Of a stretch of DNA of 64,000 nucleotides, positions 35,413-50,353 are shown piece after piece. The stretch spans positions 10,372,741 to 10,436,740 of the forward strand of contig OZ037768.1 in the NCBI GenBank assembly GCA_964035545.1. Reading direction: 5' to 3'. Source of the DNA: Bugula neritina (lineage: Eukaryota > Bryozoa > Gymnolaemata > Cheilostomatida > Bugulidae). A program made the position numbers and the translations under genes. The notes under the pieces are model-generated. The model was not told the DNA's origin and did not search any database. It saw only the letters and a list, made by a program, of their open reading frames with translations. Numbering within the stretch: the first letter of the stretch is position 1; each line of letters begins with the position of its first letter.

Positions 35413-38400
35413 TTAGGTTCTACATATAAAATTGCTGTTTGTAAATCGACCCGTACACTGTGTGTGCCTCATGTAATGGAAGTAAAAGCACGTCCTATGC
35501 CGCTCCATGTATTTGATTGGCAAATGCCTAGTACTAATGCCAGTCAAATCTACAACACATAAACATTTTAGTTTTTACTTACAAAAAAAATAGTTTTAGA
35601 TTTTTGTAAAAAAAAATACAAACATATATTTATTATTGTTGCTATAGAAGTTATCATGGTTAGAATAAAAAGTCATTCATTGGATATACCTTGCTGTCGG
35701 ATCTCTTCATACGTCATGACACCATGTACGCACATGTGTCTATTTCGTTCCAGCTCTAAAAATAGTAAAATATGTTACACATAGTTGTTTGCTTATTGCT
35801 ATTTATTACTCAGCATACTCCAATAAAAAAATATGTAATGAATTGATGGTGACCTTGAGCTAAGCTGGTTTATATGCAACATTACCTCATGAAGCAAGCA
35901 TGCTAATTGCTTTTCAAGTTACAAAGGAAGTTATTGTTTGACAACAAAATCATTTTCTAAAAGAAATTGTGAACTTGTATATTTTAAATTATTTTTTTTA
36001 ATTTCTATATTTCATACAAAGTTGCTGAAGCAGTGAAAAAAGAATAATCAACATGTAAATACTAACGGAGTCCACTCGCAGTAGGTGCAGTAGTGGTAGT
36101 GGTGGTGGTAGTGGTGGTAGCAGTGGTAGTTGTCGATGGCAGGTATAAGGAAAGCTGTAATATTATATGTCACTGTTATCTACATTCAAGCAAAGCTAAT
36201 CTTTTACACAGTCCACAGCTATTAGGTATACAAGACAAAAAATAATAATTAGGAAATTTCGGTTAATTTACTCATGCTTGTCCCCTGAACATTTCTGTGT
36301 CTTTCAGGAAGTAATTTAATCAGATTTAGAGTAGATCAGACTGCATGATAGGCAAGAGAATCATTTATGGAAATGGTAATGTGTTTGACTTTGACCATTC
36401 ATTAGTATTAATGATATACAAGGAGTAGTAGATTCATGTTTGTATCTCAACTTGTCAACACCACTGTGTGTGACATAAACGCTTTGCAAATCAAACTCAA
36501 CTATTTCTGATGAATAAATTTGTATCTATTTTGAGGTTACAACATGCTAGTTTAGTAATAATCAAGCAAATTATGGAGTACTACTAAAACACTGCATAAC
36601 AATACCAACTACACTACTCTATCAACCATCAATTCTCTTGTCTTTCAAAGTAGATAGCTTTCTTGGAAGAGGTATAGCTGCAGTAATACGTAAATTTGAA
36701 AAATACATGTGCTTTAAATGAGAAGTATAACAAAAGAAGTTAGGTTTTTAAGATAATTTTAACTTGTGCCCCAAAAAAAGATAAAAACCGTTAAAAAAAA
36801 TGAGGCTATTAAAAATTTACTTGGTACAGCTTTAAAATGTCCTGAAATATTAGTCCAGTCAAGAGCAACTAAGATGCCAAGGACTTGTAGGATAAAGCAG
36901 CACATAGAGCTCTACTTGAACGTTTTATTATGTAAACTCATATACAGATGTTTAATCATATTTTGCTACTAATTAGAATAGAATTGTAAGCAAATCTTTT
37001 TATCAATGACAAATGTGATTCTTTTGGCAAGCCCAGGCAGGTTATTTTAGCATTTTTTGTGACAATTTAATTGATTGACCACTGGAGAATCTTACTAAGA
37101 GCTACTAGTAAGTTTATTTTTGATGCCTCAGAGACAAACTAAACATCCCAGTATAAAATATTAAAAGCAGTTTTCAATTGTCTCAACATTTTGTTTGTAC
37201 CAGTTTCTCAATGACTAGCACACAATGCACCTTTTTCTTTCTATTTGCAAGAAACTGTACGATTATCGGCATTGAAAAGAAAAATGTGATAATGAAGAAA
37301 TTTGAACAGTTTAAGTTAGTTTACTTTTTTATATAGTTCGGTTTGGGGTAAGGGTTAAAATTTTCATGAAGACATAATTTTTTTAGCTAAATTTTTACCA
37401 AGAACCCAGGCCTTTCTCAACTACTTCACCAACCTCATGGGGATGAATAGAAAAAGGAATTAATAGACTACTGTGAATTATCATAATAATTGTTAGCTAA
37501 AAAGCCACGCATCAAATAAATGTTTCAAAATATTTCAATTAGTTGATATTATTTAATACTTGTTGAAACCGTAGTATAAAATAAAGTTTTTGTGTTTAGT
37601 GTTGACATTACCCAGTAGCCCCTGGTGTGTAACGTTAGTTTGCCAGTTTGCAGGCCGGTGGTTTTGGGTTCGAATCCCAATGGGAGCAAATATTTTACAA
37701 ACTATTTCAGCTTTTGGTAAAGAGTAACGGTAGTAGTACTCTGAGAGAGCTGAAACTCTGAAGCCTGAAGAGGTAGTAGAGGGGCCAGAGGAGCTCTAGA
37801 TTGTGTGCTGTATCCATGCGACATAGACATGCAGAAAACATGCTCACCTGTTGGTTGAGCGTGTGAACCATTTGCTCCAAGGCACTGACCCGAGCCTCTA
37901 GGTCAATGATACTTGGCACTGGATCTACAAAATTGAACTAAAATGCTTGAGCACAACTTACTACATTTAAAGAGAGAAAATTTCAGTAACGCAATAAATA
38001 CGAATTCCATTAATGAGTATACAGCTTTACTCAATCACTAACAAGAAATGTGTGCATGTAGAAAGCTCCCATTTCAAGTGTTGTGCAGAAACTATTTAGC
38101 AAAACCGAAGTCTGTAACAACCAGATAATGACAAATGTAAATAACTATAGTCAGCAAAGGTGATGCTGCTGCCACTGTGGGAGGTGTGTACAAGTTTAGC
38201 TATTTTAAAAGATGTAGAACTTTTAGATACATGTTCAATGCAGTTTGCACCTCGAACCAAGAGATCCAAATTCAATGAAGCAGTTATAAGCTTACATTAA
38301 TATTTCCAAAGTAAGAGGTGTGAGCAAAACAAATGAAAACAAACTTCCTTATGTTTTTCAAGTCTTCATTCGGCATTCCTATTAGAATGGTTTTTCTAAG

Positions 38401-39303
38401 CAGGCTAAGAATATTTTGCTTACTATTGTCACGTTTAAGAAGTAATTACAACTAAATGCATTTTCAAACATCCCATTTATTGGAGATCGAACCATTGACT
38501 CCGTGTATAACTAAGCCAATGCTCGAACTGCTAGACCACGGTAACAGAGCTGTAAATTTGAGCTCAAAAAAGCTCCAGTTTTCAGTTTCAGTTTTTTCAA
38601 ACTGAAATTAATTAAGCTCCTGGGTGGTAGATGATACCAATTTAGTAATACTATGAATAAGTTCTTTGAGCATAGCAAGGAAATGTAGAACTAGAATATC
38701 AAACTAAAAAGTTCTTTTAGTCTATTTCATTGGAATAGTAAATTTCTTAAAAGGCGTGTGCCCATTAAAAAGCTTATTACAGGAAGTTACTTGCAAACTA
38801 TCACTGCGAAACATTTAAAAGATAATTTTTTAAAAAGTATATAATTTATGCCATTTATTTTCATTTTGTTTAGGATTACCATATCTTTTATTTCTCAATA
38901 GATGTTAGTCCTGAAATGTGTTTTATATGCCAAATGCTCACTGAAAGTGAATACTTATAGTATTAGTGTGGTATTATACTTATATTGTAGCTTTGAGAAT
39001 AATGAAAAGTTAAGACAAATTATATAATTAAATCTTTGAGAGTACAGACGCCAGTTGGTCTCAAACCACACAAAGCCTCACACTAGATACATACTTAATC
39101 TTATAAGGTGCAAGTATAAGCTCTAGGTTAGCCTAGTAACCTCTTAATCTTAATATATAACCTGCTATATTAAATATTATACCCTTTTATTATTAATAAG
39201 CTATGGTGTTTTTTAGAGAGGAATAATTAAAATAGTAATACTTACGTGATGACGTTTTAAAACACAGCCCCATCATTATTATTACCAAGTGTAAAATCTC
39301 CAT
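35413..39303 (-). CDS. Unrecognised small secreted protein with heptad region, Thr tract and Cys-containing C-terminus (5 exons)
   Basis: Exons in gene order 39246-39303, 37848-37924, 36067-36154, 35690-35755 and 35413-35549 join in phase to about 141 residues. The N-terminus MEILHLVIIMMGLCFKTS is signal-peptide-like. Exon 2 (IIDLEARVSALEQMVHTLNQ) has a clear heptad pattern, so a short coiled coil for oligomerisation is likely. Exon 3 encodes a threonine tract (residues about 53-68, nearly all Thr), a probable O-glycosylated mucin-like linker. Exons 4-5 hold four Cys in a basic, aromatic-rich tail (for example RTCFYFHYMRHTQC). I do not recognise the family. The layout (signal, oligomerisation helix, Thr linker, Cys domain) suggests an extracellular oligomeric protein. 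Expression is unproven, but five exons joining in phase make a chance model unlikely. Confidence 0.7.
37340..37435 (+). repeat. Diverged copy of the dispersed repeat
   Basis: Contains ggttaaaattttcatgaaga, then aacccaggcctttctcaact, matching in order the copies at 2630-2805 and 43975-44135 with many substitutions. Confidence 0.45.
37600..37775 (+). repeat. tRNA-derived SINE, family 2, copy b
   Basis: Starts gtgttgacattacccagtag. The B box is intact (gggttcgaatccc), followed by gtagtagtactctgagagag. It lies in intron 2 of the unrecognised secreted gene, sense to the plus strand, ending about 70 bp from that gene's exon 2 donor. Confidence 0.8.
38460..38555 (-). repeat. Diverged tRNA-like SINE head fragment
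   Basis: On the minus strand it reads ccgtggtctagcagttcgag, followed by a B-box-like atggttcgatctcc, resembling the head of SINE family 1. The body is not recognisable. It lies in intron 1 of the unrecognised secreted gene. Confidence 0.45.
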
Positions 39304-40770
39304 TTTGCTTATTAGTGCTAGAGCGATTAGCTTATATAGGCCTACTACTGCTGTAAATATTATAAGTGTGCTGGATGAACTCTACTCTATTATATTATAT
39401 AGACAGGTCACATATGCCATGTGCATTTATTATTATATATACACACATGTGCTAAATATCACAACAAAGTCACTAATCCAATAGTTGCGCTCATCATGTA
39501 AACATCTGCACATGTTTTGCAGTGATGCGTAGCTCTGTGACTTTATTTTGAAGTAAATGACAATTATCTTGTCAAGCATAGATCAAATTATTTTATCTTT
39601 AATTAGAGGTATCTGAAATTGTTGCAAAGTTTTGTGTGCAGGCTATAGTTGAGTTTTAACTAAACATAACCTAATTAGGTTCTTACATAATACATGTTTT
39701 GAACTTACAGTAACAAGTTGAATCTTGAGTACTCCCACAGATTATTAAGAGCACTTTCGGTTTCCAGTTTAGGGGATCCGAAAACACTCTGAGTTAGAGA
39801 TTATTTTGTTGTAATGATCATCAATAAATGCCTTCATCAGCTTTATATTACAACCAAATTTTATTTTTGTTTTTTCTTAAATCACCTACTTGAGTAATAT
39901 TTAAATGTAATTGAGCAACTTACCCAGTTTATGAGCGTTACACACATTTTGTATTTTGGAAACGCGTGAAAATGAAAGAAAAATGTGTACAGACAGATTT
40001 TAAAATTGATAAATTGTTTCATGCACATACTGATCAATTTAAAAAAGAAGCAGAAGGCAGTTGCAACAGTAAAGCATGGGAATGTGATATTTATTTAAAG
40101 GTATTTTTATGTTATAACTTTCTAACATTTCTAACATTTGTATAATATTGTTTACTGGTATGTACAAATAACAAGTGTTGAGGCCACAAGCTAAATTGAA
40201 AGCCAAAGTAAGGAGTAGGGGTAAGGGGGGGGGCACAACGGTCATAGGGGTACAAAGAGCTGGCCAAATTGTGAAAGAACTTATTGACTTAGAGTTGCAA
40301 TTTTTTTTCATAAAAAGATATTGACATAATTATTCAGCCTTTGTAGTTTCAACACTTGCGGAATATACGTGTTGAAAAGGCGAGTAAAAAACTGTTTTTA
40401 CCTACTTTATGTAAAATTTTTAAGACGTCGTTAAAGCTTTATAACTTTTTACACTCAAAGGCAACAAGCATAGATTTTACTGATATTGTTGCCATTGCTT
40501 GTCTCTACATTGCTTAACTAGTATAACAGCAAACTCTGAAATAAATTTTTCTTGAGGCCCATTTATGTTAAATTTGGCCATCCGGAGCACAATGGGCCAC
40601 CTGATTATTGTACCCTGATCACTGTTATTAGTTTGTTTGCCCAAAAAGTTGGTTGAAATGTTACTAAAATCTATAGATATAGCCATCTCTGACCTTTTGT
40701 AAAATATCGTTTAAATGCATTCGCTCCTAAAAAAATTTTGATCATGTTATATACTATTCACTTATACATT
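39304..40770. other. Intergenic, no gene seen
   Basis: AT-rich sequence upstream of the unrecognised secreted gene, so its promoter should lie at the left end. A short motif gcacaatgggcc at 40587-40598 recurs as part of a palindrome at 42197-42232. Confidence 0.5.
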
Positions 40771-40773
40771 CCA

Positions 40774-43970
<3,197 letters not shown>

Positions 43971-43974
43971 AAGG

Positions 43975-44350
43975 GGCAGTAGAGGAGCAATTTTTATAGT
44001 TCAAGCTCTTTGATTTTCCTAATAAGCTTTGGATTGGGATGGGGGGGTTGAAATTGTAAAGGGAACATAACTTCTTTTGCGATATTTGCAACCTCAAACA
44101 CAGGCTTTTCTCAATTTCTCTATTACTGCATCCACTTTACAACTCAGCACAATGAGAATAAAAATAGTTGAAAGAGGAAAAATATACACAACAGCACCAA
44201 CATTCAAAATCAGCAACAGGGAAAATTCAATATTCCAAGTCTTTAAATTGTTTTCATAAATTTTAATTTAGGGCACAGCTGTTGAAGCTCGAGTAAAAAT
44301 ATAACTTCTTTTACTATATTTCACATCCAGTACACAGGTTTCTCTTTATT
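43975..44350 (+). repeat. Dispersed repeat, two adjacent copies
   Basis: The first copy (43975-44135) shows the core acataacttcttttgcgata followed by aacacaggcttttctcaatt. A second, more diverged copy follows at 44270-44350 (aacttcttttactatatttc, then acacaggtttctctttattt). Same order and spacing as the copy in A1 intron 1. Confidence 0.6.
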
Positions 44351-44689
44351 TTAACGCCCGCCTTGTTATAAGTTGGTGTAGACATGCATTAGTTGTTCAA
44401 AATGTTTGAAAAAATAAACCCAAGACGTCTAATGGTGACTCATATATTAACATGTAGAACCTGAATGCTCAAGAGACCATTGGAAGTCTTAGGAGTGCAA
44501 CTCAAGGAAGTTTGCTTCTTATCAATACCACCTGCTTGTTCACAGCTTCCATCTATAGAATAGTTGGAAAAGTAATGGATATTTCTCAATATTGAATTAG
44601 CTTTTCTCCTGTATATATAAAACGCTTATATGCCCTGTTGTTGATCATTCAATCTTTGAACGAGCTTTACAGACATCTCAATATTCAGT

Positions 44690-45517
44690 ATGTTTAGACT
44701 TAATCTTCTCTGTGCTACTGTAGCAGTGGTCCTGCTTGCCATGATCATCACAAGAGCTGAGGGACAAAAAGGTAATATTTATTAATTGGAGTTGTTGTGA
44801 AGTGTTCACTGTATTGCTTGATGCAATGCAATGATTCAACAAGAGAATGCAATTCTAACAAAGAGCAAATGCTTCATATAATTATTATGTTCAACATGTA
44901 GCTGTTTGCATACGTACAATATAATTATACAGCTACAATATGTTATGCATTCATATATTACAACAATGAACTGTAAATGTGGAAATTATCAACTCCAGAG
45001 CCAAACTCTGAATATAAACAGACTGATTGAATAAATATTTTCTGGTATTTAGAATTAATATTTACGAGGCAAAGCCGCACAATCGATTTTGTTGCAAAAA
45101 GAAGAGTAGCTGTTAACTGAACTGCATGGTTTGCCTGTTTAAAGATAAAGATGTCAATTGGCTATAATTCATAAGGATACTGTTATAATACTCAAAAATA
45201 TAACTCAAATTGATCAATTTGGTTCTATACCGTTTTATTTTGCCATTATTACGTCTTCAGCTGATCAATAATGTATTTAGTCACAATCCTATCTAAATCT
45301 AATTCACTTTGTTTTCGATCCAGGTTATGATTGTGAAGCGACAGGCAACTTCTATACCATAGTTAAAGGGACGAACTGTAGAAAGTTCCTGCATGGTACA
45401 GCCAGTCTTCCAGCAAAAGAGCTAACATGTCCAGAAGATTTGGCCTTCGATAAGAGCGTCTGCGTTTGCAACAGAATTACAGCATTCAAATGTGATGATC
45501 TCAATGTTGTTGGCTAA
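44690..45517 (+). CDS. Secreted single-domain chitin-binding (peritrophin-type) protein (2 exons)
   Basis: Exons 44690-44771 and 45324-45517 encode 91 residues. Exon 1 is a signal peptide ending in TRAEGQ. Exon 2 is one small domain with six Cys (after DC, NC, TC, VC, VC and KC), including the hallmark CPEDLAFDKSVCVC, which matches the CP-G--FD---C-C core of type-2 chitin-binding (peritrophin-A) domains. The N-terminal part reads GYDCEATGNFYTIVKGTNC. Such proteins bind chitin or mucus glycans in gut lining, cuticle or shell matrix; ligand binding here is inferred. It is paralogous to the 47247-49277 gene, with which it shares the signal exon and exon phases. Confidence 0.82.
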
Positions 45518-46413
45518 TTGCAGTTATTGGCTTATGGAATTTTCAAAATAAAATAATATATATTTAACCATTTGTTTATATTTTTGCAAATTTTATTTAA
45601 ATTTGGCTGTGACGGGAGTTGATACTGTATGCAGTGGATAGTAGTCAGCTATACAGTGCAAACAATGGCGCAGCCCTAATGCACTATGCCATTAAACTTC
45701 CAGAAACAAAGCCGTATTAAAATAATATCAACATTGTATTATAAGAATAAACACTGCGTGAATATTTTTCACAAATAGCTGCACTTATGAAAACTTTACA
45801 GAAATTAAGTTACTTTAATACCTTTCAGTATATGCATGATGCTGTTCTATCATGCAATATTTTTATTAAACAACAAAACTGTCAGCAATTATTGCTGGTA
45901 AAACCTTGGCAGCTTAAATTCAAACATTCATATAAGGTGCATATTGAAGTACAATAATTATTAAGATACAACTTGCATATGCAGCATCATAAACAATCTC
46001 AGATGAAGGTGGGTACAAAATATTGGGAATAAATGATGAACTCCTACCACCATTAAAACTCAAGTGTCAAATAAAATTATTATATGCATATTGAAATTTT
46101 ATATTTACAAGAGCACTAAATTTTAATTAAAACCCTTGAACTAATTTCAGATAGCTAAAACTACCTAATACCTACTTACCTTGCACATTAACATGACCAA
46201 ATTAATCAGTTTCGTTTTCAATACATATTTTATTGTTATTTGAAAAAATAAAATATAAATTTTATAATAACAAACAAAAATATTATTATGACAGTATGGT
46301 GATTGTGAGGCATACGTAACAAACAAGATATTATATATAGCTCATAGTTTTGAAGTTCACACAAAGTACAAAAAAAAACGTTACAATAAATTGAGAAACA
46401 TAAGTGCTGCTCA

Positions 46414-46477
46414 TTAAGAGAGGGGACCCAAGAACCCATTTGAAGAATTACATGTTGGAAATTGCTTACCCCTGTAT
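46414..46477 (-). pseudogene. Orphan copy of the THOC5 terminal exon
   Basis: On the minus strand an acceptor (tttttag) is followed by 64 bp encoding, after completion of a split Arg codon, YRGKQFPTCNSSNGFLGPLS and then TAA. The true last exon of THOC5 (50354-50420) gives [20 protein letters not shown] plus Gln and stop, in the same splice phase. Identity at DNA level is roughly 70% by eye. It sits downstream of the first chitin-binding gene, just as the real exon sits downstream of the second, so it was duplicated together with that gene. Its open frame and usable acceptor leave an alternative last exon possible; decay is equally possible. Confidence 0.7.
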
Positions 46478-47246
46478 CTAAAAATACCTCCGACATGAAT
46501 CTTAAAGAAGAATTATAATTCATTCGAAATGAAAAAGTGTAAAGAAAAAGTGTTTAAAAAAAAACAAAACATTGGCCATTTCTTGAATTTAAACTGTAAT
46601 ATTCAACAGAGTGTAGATGAAGCTGGTCTCAAGGTACAACAAATGTTCAGCACTACTACTTCACACTGCTGACTGATTGTTATATTACAGCTCAATATAA
46701 GTAGAGGTTATATTAGCAAATAAAACCAAGTGTTAAAAATAGCTGATCGATATAGTAAAATGTTATTATAATTTTCTCAATATGTTAGAACCTATTGTTT
46801 TATACCCCCATAATATATTATAAAGATGTGAATTGTTGAAAATGTCACAAATATACTCATATAATCACTCTCACTTAAGTTAGTGCAAGCTGCATTATAT
46901 TATACATGAATATAATGTTATAGCCCTCTGAAAGAGGCTTTTGAAAAATAAATCTAACCTACGGTGGCCTGGGCTAGCATACATTTAGAATCTTCATTGT
47001 AAACAAGTCAATTAACAAAGTATTATTGAAACTTTTAGGGATGAGTCTTAATCAAGAAAGTTTATCAACAGCACCTGCCTGTTCACAATGGAACAGAGCT
47101 TTTTGCTTTATAATATATGGAAGAGTTAAGTGACACTTCTTAAAATATTATTAAATTATCTTTTGCAAAATATAAACAGTCCATGCGCATAGTTACTGAT
47201 TATTAAGCCTCCGAAAGAGCAGCACATATACATTTTAATAGCCAGT

Positions 47247-49277
47247 ATGTTCAGCTGCCATGTTTTCTGCGCTACTATAGCAGTGGTGCTGGTTGCTATG
47301 ACGACCACCAGAGCTGAGGGACAAACAGGTAATATTCATTAATTGGAGGTGTTACGAAATATAAATAATCAACTATGTGATATTTTAATAAATAAATGTA
47401 ACTTGACAAAAAGAAAGAGACTTTAGAAAAATTCATGTTTAACCGTAACTATGACGACAGTGACTACAACAGTTATGTATAGTTCAGCATGTGATTCTAT
47501 TAGTAACCTGCAAAATTGCAATATGCATATGTTTAAATATAGTTGTGCTGTATCTACTGTTGAGTGCTCAATCATATGTTAGTATTAGAGCAGGATGAAA
47601 TGTTAAATATTAAAAGTGAATCACAAATTAGAGAGTAAATTTACATAAACCACTTTTAAAATTCAGCCAAATTATGTCCATTCCCACATACATGTGCAGT
47701 TAACACACGCAATGCGACATTGAATTTGACCAGTGTATAGAGTCAATAGCACATTCTCAAATGTGTTCTTTTATGCAGCAATCATAGGACATGATAATAC
47801 ACATTACATTTCTATCAAATACGCAGCAAATTGAGCTCATGTTGAACTATTGGTATTGTAGGTGGTAACTACTTTTGTGAAGAGGCAGGCAACATGTATA
47901 CAGTAGTGATTGGTTCAAAATGTCGCAATTTCACTGTTTCAACAGACACACTACCTGCAGTGGAGAAAATTTGCCCCCCAGGAACGGCATTCGATACGAC
48001 ATTGTGCACTTGCAATTATGAAACAGCTTTTATATGCAAAGGTAATGCCACAAGCTGTTAATATTGTGTGGTATGACGATATTTTGCATGTCTTATAGCA
48101 ACAAAATAGTTGATGAAATAGCCAGTTGAATTTCTTTAACTTTTGATAAGGCTCATTTGTCAACCTTTTATAAGTATAAAAAGTACAATTAAGGCAATAT
48201 TAGTCAGGCTTAGTCATATATTGATTATTTGATTATTGGTTATATCTGATGATTATTGCATTGATCACTGCGGTACTAAAATATTTAATAAGTTTTATAA
48301 AGGGATAAAATTGCACTTGGCTATGATTCAGTTATAATATAAAAACACATATTACCTTTAGCTACTTGCAAGTTACTCATAACAACTAAAATAGGATTTT
48401 TTCATAACTTAAATATTTTGGGATCAAAACCCTATGCTTCTTACTGAAACTCAGAATAATGAGATTATGAGTTAGCAACCCGCACCTCGTTATACATTAT
48501 TATACATAAACTTGGTTAACAGTATGAAGTGAGTCCACCAGACTATCAGGTTAGCCCCAAATAATAGAAGGGTGGATATGAGAGTATACTAAAAGGCTAC
48601 TCCATACTACATCTGCACCCCTAAGCTTATACAGTACATAGTAGAAACTTATTGTAGAGTTGTGTAGTTTATGTAAGTAATAATGTCATTCGGCTACATG
48701 TAATATCTTGAGTCTCAGCATCCTCTTCATGGAGGGAACAGGATTGGAGATCTTTCCTGATTTTGTCCTTTCATCTTTGCTTTGGGTGTGCAAATCATAG
48801 ATGAAAGGACAAGGTAAGGTAAGATCTTCAATCTTGTCACCTCAAAGAAGAAAATGCTCGAGACAGGGTTAGGTGGAGAAGCCTAATTGAGCTAGACCTC
48901 TGACAGCCACCCACTACCCAAACAGGACAGAGTGGAGATAGGTAAGGATGTAATATCTTGAGTGAATTGTGTGGTTGGTCTGGCAGTGTAGGGTAGGTGC
49001 TCACTCCACATTGCTAAGCTAATCTGTTAAGATTCAACCTTCCCCTCATCTTAACATGTTATTCTATAGTTTCTTGCATGCAGATTTCGACTGTGAATTC
49101 AGTGGCAGTTTCTATGGCATAGTTAAAGGGACAAAATGTAAAAAGTTCGTCCAGGGGGCGGCACAAATCAGAGTGAGTGAGCTATCATGTCCAGATGGAA
49201 CGGCCTTTGATAAAAATCTGTGTGTTTGCAACAAGGAGGCAGACTTTACCTGTGACAATGACAATGTTTTTGGATAA
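47247..49277 (+). CDS. Secreted two-domain chitin-binding (peritrophin-type) protein (3 exons)
   Basis: Exons 47247-47328, 47862-48041 and 49084-49277 join in phase to 151 residues. A signal peptide ending in TRAEGQ is followed by two six-Cys chitin-binding type-2-like domains: the first with CPPGTAFDTTLCTC, the second with CPDGTAFDKNLCVC. The second is close to the domain of the 44690-45517 gene. No signal-peptide exon was seen between exons 2 and 3, supporting one two-domain gene rather than two genes. If intron 2 is retained, exon 2 reads on seven codons to a TAA at 48060-48062 (CKGNATSC then stop), giving a one-domain form. A LINE fragment lies in intron 2. Confidence 0.75.
48823..48903 (+). 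mobile_element. LINE ORF2 C-terminal fragment in intron 2 of the two-domain chitin-binding gene
   Basis: A 26-codon frame ending in TGA reads DLQSCHLKEENARDRVRWRS followed by LIELDL. This pattern is typical of the extreme C-terminus of endonuclease-type LINE polyproteins. No further reverse-transcriptase sequence is recognised upstream, where a stop codon interrupts the frame. Confidence 0.5.
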
Positions 49278-49284
49278 ATATAAA

Positions 49285-49358
49285 ACTCACCCAAGTTTAT
49301 AGTGAGAAAAGCCCTGATGGAAGTGGTTTCGTTGTTAAATCGGGCTAAGGACATTTTG
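49285..49358 (-). repeat. Truncated SINE family 1 tail
   Basis: Shares actcac..aagtttata, the gatggaag block and aaatcgggctaag with 32697-32908 but lacks the tRNA-like head. It begins only a few bases after the stop codon of the chitin-binding gene, so it probably lies in that gene's 3' UTR. Confidence 0.6.
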
Positions 49359-50353
49359 GATAAATATAGATTTGCCTAATTATAAAAAATAAATTCAACA
49401 TGCCTTAGCAATGACAAATATTATGTGTTCAATTACTCACCTATATGAATCTTAAAAGTTTGAATAACTTGATAAGGCATGCAGTAGATGGCCTCATAAC
49501 ACAAGTATGTATCGTGCACAAGTGAACTAGCAGGTGATTGGTGAGCAGAGTTTAGATAATAAATTACAATACCATAACAAGCACGAGTTCACACACCTGT
49601 ACATTAACATTCAGTTTCAGCAAACTCTAGGAGCTACTAAGCATGACTGTACAAGAATTAATTTTACAGATTGTACTAAGTTGACATGCATTAGCATGAC
49701 AGTGCATACAGCTGCATCAGCATAGAGTAAAAGTAAATAAATTTAAATAAATGCACCCATTAGCAGACAGCTATCATCAGATTCTCAGCAATAAATTAAA
49801 TGACCAAATAAAATTGAACTTTTTTGTTCTAAGAAAAAAGTTGCACATAATTATTTTCAAAGCATATATGCTTCACTTTTCTTAATATTATTATCTAGCA
49901 CTTTTTTAAAACTTTATTATATACATGTACATGTTATTTATTAAACCGATAGTTTCATATAAAACCCATTAAAACATTCAGCCATTTTTAACAGAGATAC
50001 ATATAACTATATACAGTTTATATCAAACCAGCTTTAGCATATTAATATTCAAAACAAACTGTTCCATGGGGTTTAAAAACAAACTATGAAGTATTGGCTG
50101 CAAAGAGAACAAAGGTAGGTAAAAAAGTATAATAACCGCATTACATGCCAAATACTCTTTATAATTCGAATGCAAGTATAATACAGAGAAGGTTCAAATT
50201 TCAAGATAATAAACATCACTAGATCTAATCATACAAGTATATAAACAAAATTTTCATCAACGAAAATCAATTTATAATGTTCTTATTTATTTAAAGTCAA
50301 CGCATATAGCTGAGATGAAATAATGTTGTTATAACGGATCGAGAAATCACAAT

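Noticed and set aside
37620-37690. Possible tRNA gene with a good B box
   Set aside because: The body continues into sequence shared with 33408-33610 and the acceptor-stem pairing is poor, so it is a tRNA-derived SINE.
40477-40686. 69-codon minus-strand frame with a vaguely transposase-like helix
   Set aside because: Too short and no diagnostic motif; kept only as a repeat-motif note.
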